From Bacteroidota bacterium (lineage in GTDB: Bacteria; Bacteroidota; Bacteroidia; Chitinophagales; Chitinophagaceae), in the NCBI GenBank assembly GCA_023426425.1, contig JAFAAT010000107.1, forward strand, positions 1 through 12,593: DNA of 12,593 nucleotides, read 5' to 3'. The notes under the pieces are model-generated. The model did no database searches. It saw nothing but the letters and a program-made list of their open reading frames with translations, and was not told where the DNA came from. Position numbers and translations under genes: made by a program. Positions 10,386-12,593 of this stretch are shown here, one piece after another; position 1 is the stretch's first letter, and every line of letters begins with the position of its first letter.

Positions 10386-12593
10386 CTACAATGTCCGCTT
10401 TACTTCGACTTCTTCGTATCCTTCAATGATATCACCGACGCGAATATCGTTGTAGTTCTTGATCGACATACCACATTCGTAGCCGGCGCTCACTTCTTTC
10501 ACGTCGTCTTTGAAGCGTTTCAACGAGGCAAGTTCTCCATTGTAGATTACAATACCGTCGCGAACCAGATTGACTCTCGTGTTCCGGCCCATCTTACCTT
10601 CAAGTACATAGCAACCGGCAATGGTACCTACGCCGCTGATCTTGTAGACCTCACGGACTTCCACATTAGCCACAGTCTTCCTTTCAACTTTAGGCTCAAG
10701 GAGACCTTCCATAGCGCTCTTGATCTCTTCAATGGCGTCATAGATGATGGAATAGGTGCGGATTTCAATATTTTCCTGCTCTGCCAGCTTCGATGCCTGT
10801 GAGGCCGGGCGAACCTGGAAGCCTATGATAATTGCATCAGACGCAGTAGCGAGGAGGACATCGGATTCAGTGATCTGACCCACACCTTTATGCACCACAT
10901 TTACGGCCACCTCTTCAGTAGAAAGTTTCTGTAATGAGTCACTCAGGGCTTCTACAGAACCATCAAAGTCACCTTTAATGATAACTGCCAGCTCCTTAAA
11001 GTTGCCCAATGCCAGACGACGTCCGATCTCATCAAGCGTAATGTGCTTACGGGTACGGATGCCCTGTTCGCGAAGGATCTGAGAACGGTGAGTAGCAATT
11101 TGCTTGGCTTCATTCTCATCTTCGTAGACCTTGAACTTCTCGCCAGCCTGTGGGGCACCATTCAAACCGAGTATCTGCACCGGCATAGAAGGACCTGCTT
11201 CAGTGACTCTTTGTCCACGTTCGTTGAACATAGCCTTGATCTTACCATAATATTGTCCGCAGACAATCACATCACCCTGTTCAAGTGTTCCGTTTTGAAT
11301 CAGGATGGTAGCCTGATAACCACGGCCCTTATCCAGGGAGGCTTCAATTACAGAACCAGTGCCCAGACGTTCAGGATTGGCTTTTAACTCAAGCAGTTCT
11401 GCTTCAAGTGCTACTTTTTCAAGCAGCAGGTCAATATTCAGGTTCTTCTTGGCTGAGATTTCCTGGCTCTGGAACTTACCACCCCAATCTTCGACAAGGA
11501 TGTTCATTCCGGCCAGTTGTTCTTTTATCTTTTCGGGGTTTGCTCCCTCTTTATCAATTTTGTTAATCGCAAAGATCATCGGCAGGTTAGCTGCCTGCGC
11601 ATGCGAGATGGCTTCCTTCGTCTGAGGCATGATAGCATCATCCGCAGCGATAACGATAATGGCTATATCCGCCACCTTGGCGCCACGCGCACGCATTGCG
11701 GTAAACGCTTCGTGACCTGGTGTATCAAGGAAGGTAATCTTCTTGCCGTCTGGTGTGGTCACCTGGTAAGCACCAATGTGCTGTGTGATTCCACCTGCCT
11801 CGCCGGCTACCACATTGGCACTACGGATAAGGTCAAGCAAAGAGGTCTTACCGTGATCTACGTGACCCATGATAGTGACTATCGGCGCGCGTGGAACCAG
11901 TTCTTCGTCTGCATCCACTTCATCCACCTCATCATCAGTTTCCTGTTCGAGGTTGATAAATTCAACGTCATAACCAAATTCGTTTGCGACCAGTTCAATT
12001 ACTTCCGCATCCAGACGCTGATTGATCGATACCATGATGCCCAGGCTCATACATTTGCTGATTACATCAGCAAAGCTCACATCAAGCAGGCTGGCCAGCT
12101 CACTTACTGAGATGAACTCAGTCACCTGAATGAGGTTACCCTGTGTGGATTCTTCAGCTGCACGACGTTCTGCCTGTTCATCACGTTTATTACGGCGGTA
12201 CTTGGATTTTCCTCCTCTGCCGCGTGTATTTCCGGCAAGTTTCGCCTGTGTCTGGCGAATCTTATCCTGAATTGCTTTAGCGTCAATTTCCTGCTGTTGC
12301 TGGGTTTGAGGGGCACCTCTGCGGTCTCCGCGGTTGAAGCGTCCACCCTGGCTTTGCTGTCCCTGACCGGCACCACCTGCGCGACGATCGCCAGGACGAT
12401 TCTGTCCGAAACCTGGACGTTGGCCGGTTCCTGTGCCCTGCTGGCCTGCCCCGCGGTTCTGACCTTGTTGATCAGGACGGAAGGTTTCAGGTTTCTTTTG
12501 TACCGGAATACGTTTGCGACTCCTTTTTTCCCTGCTGTCAGCCTTGGAACCCTGGCTTGCTGCCGGAAGATCAATTCTACCAATAATCTTAGG
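10386..12593 (-). CDS. infB: Translation initiation factor IF-2, 5' end cut off by window edge
   Basis: IF2 is the GTPase that brings initiator fMet-tRNA to the 30S subunit and promotes subunit joining. The open frame runs without a stop to the right edge, giving 735 residues with the N-terminus missing. In window numbering: residues 38-100 are a low-complexity G/Q/R/N/P-rich linker; 103-120 a helix (IDAKAIQDKIRQTQAKLA); 124-143 a basic patch; about 157-212 an IF2_N domain; 217-232 an acidic stretch. The G domain follows, with GHVDHGKT (243-250), GITQHIG (268-274), DTPGH (290-294), NKID (344-347) and SAK (380-382). Domain II and the C-terminal fMet-binding region (KISGVGTIAGCYV, then GYECGMSI) end at IEGYEEVEVKRTL. 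A GTG at 12125 is not the start, because the frame and family-like sequence continue upstream of it. A terminator follows the gene. Confidence 0.98.
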   Translation of the reverse strand, partial: PKIIGRIDLPAASQGSKADSREKRSRKRIPVQKKPETFRPDQQGQNRGAGQQGTGTGQRPGFGQNRPGDRRAGGAGQGQQSQGGRFNRGDRRGAPQTQQQQEIDAKAIQDKIRQTQAKLAGNTRGRGGKSKYRRNKRDEQAERRAAEESTQGNLIQVTEFISVSELASLLDVSFADVISKCMSLGIMVSINQRLDAEVIELVANEFGYDVEFINLEQETDDEVDEVDADEELVPRAPIVTIMGHVDHGKTSLLDLIRSANVVAGEAGGITQHIGAYQVTTPDGKKITFLDTPGHEAFTAMRARGAKVADIAIIVIAADDAIMPQTKEAISHAQAANLPMIFAINKIDKEGANPEKIKEQLAGMNILVEDWGGKFQSQEISAKKNLNIDLLLEKVALEAELLELKANPERLGTGSVIEASLDKGRGYQATILIQNGTLEQGDVIVCGQYYGKIKAMFNERGQRVTEAGPSMPVQILGLNGAPQAGEKFKVYEDENEAKQIATHRSQILREQGIRTRKHITLDEIGRRLALGNFKELAVIIKGDFDGSVEALSDSLQKLSTEEVAVNVVHKGVGQITESDVLLATASDAIIIGFQVRPASQASKLAEQENIEIRTYSIIYDAIEEIKSAMEGLLEPKVERKTVANVEVREVYKISGVGTIAGCYVLEGKMGRNTRVNLVRDGIVIYNGELASLKRFKDDVKEVSAGYECGMSIKNYNDIRVGDIIEGYEEVEVKRTL

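Noticed and set aside
11517..12110. 197-residue plus-strand ORF antisense to infB
   Set aside because: It lies opposite the conserved GTPase domain and its translation shows no domain or family-like pattern.
10386..12125. infB starting at the GTG at 12125
   Set aside because: The frame is open to the window edge and the upstream residues match an IF2 N-terminal extension, so the gene is longer and truncated by the window.
12122..12583. 153-residue minus-strand ORF over the infB N-terminal region
   Set aside because: It is out of frame with infB. Its openness comes from the low-complexity GC-rich codons of the linker.
1..12593. Dedicated defence, mobile or CRISPR system
   Set aside because: No transposase, integrase, Cas, nuclease, toxin-antitoxin pair, terminal repeats or spacer arrays were found. 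The recognisable genes are housekeeping and surface-glycan genes.

Overview
The window is about 12.6 kb of a chromosome from a Bacteroidota bacterium, most likely a Chitinophagaceae relative. Four things point there: start codons lack Shine-Dalgarno sequences and sit behind A/T-rich leaders; several upstream regions carry the Bacteroidota -7 promoter box (TAnnTTTG); ispG is the long form with a large insert; and InfB has a G/Q/R-rich N-terminal extension. The family assignment is inference from general familiarity, since no search was run. Gene content is mainly housekeeping plus one small surface-polysaccharide pair. I saw no tRNA, rRNA, CRISPR array, insertion sequence, phage gene or attachment site, and no gene-free stretch above 300 bases.

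Layout. Positions 1-1473 (minus) hold an operon of an eight-TPR lipoprotein followed by rpe, which runs off the left edge. Positions 1617-2273 (plus) hold two unrecognised small membrane-protein genes, of 135 and 35 residues; the second is preceded by its own promoter-like sequence and a perfect inverted repeat. Positions 2327-4540 (minus) hold three separately spaced genes: a cysteine-rich DUF3109 protein, a CBS-domain protein and an alpha/beta hydrolase. Positions 4707-6716 (plus) hold ispG of the MEP isoprenoid pathway, diverging from the hydrolase. Positions 6706-9143 (minus) hold a two-gene polysaccharide operon, a Wzz-like chain-length protein and a Wzy/WaaL-type O-antigen polymerase or ligase, joined by a TAATG overlap. 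The polymerase gene runs tail to tail into ispG with an 11-base overlap. Positions 9190-12593 (minus) hold prfA (release factor 1) and, upstream of it, infB (translation initiation factor 2), which enters from the right edge. A strong intrinsic terminator separates infB from prfA.

How the genes fit together. infB and prfA serve initiation and termination of translation. ispG supplies isoprenoid precursors, including those for the undecaprenyl carrier on which O-antigen is assembled. The Wzz/Wzy pair would act on that lipid-linked glycan at the inner membrane. rpe serves the pentose phosphate pathway. I see no evidence that the window as a whole is one dedicated system.

The least explained parts are the two small membrane ORFs with their inverted repeats (1617-2326) and the promoter architecture. 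Several genes have -7 boxes very close to the start codon. In two genes (ispG and the CBS protein) the TTTG of the -7 box itself creates a false upstream TTG start.
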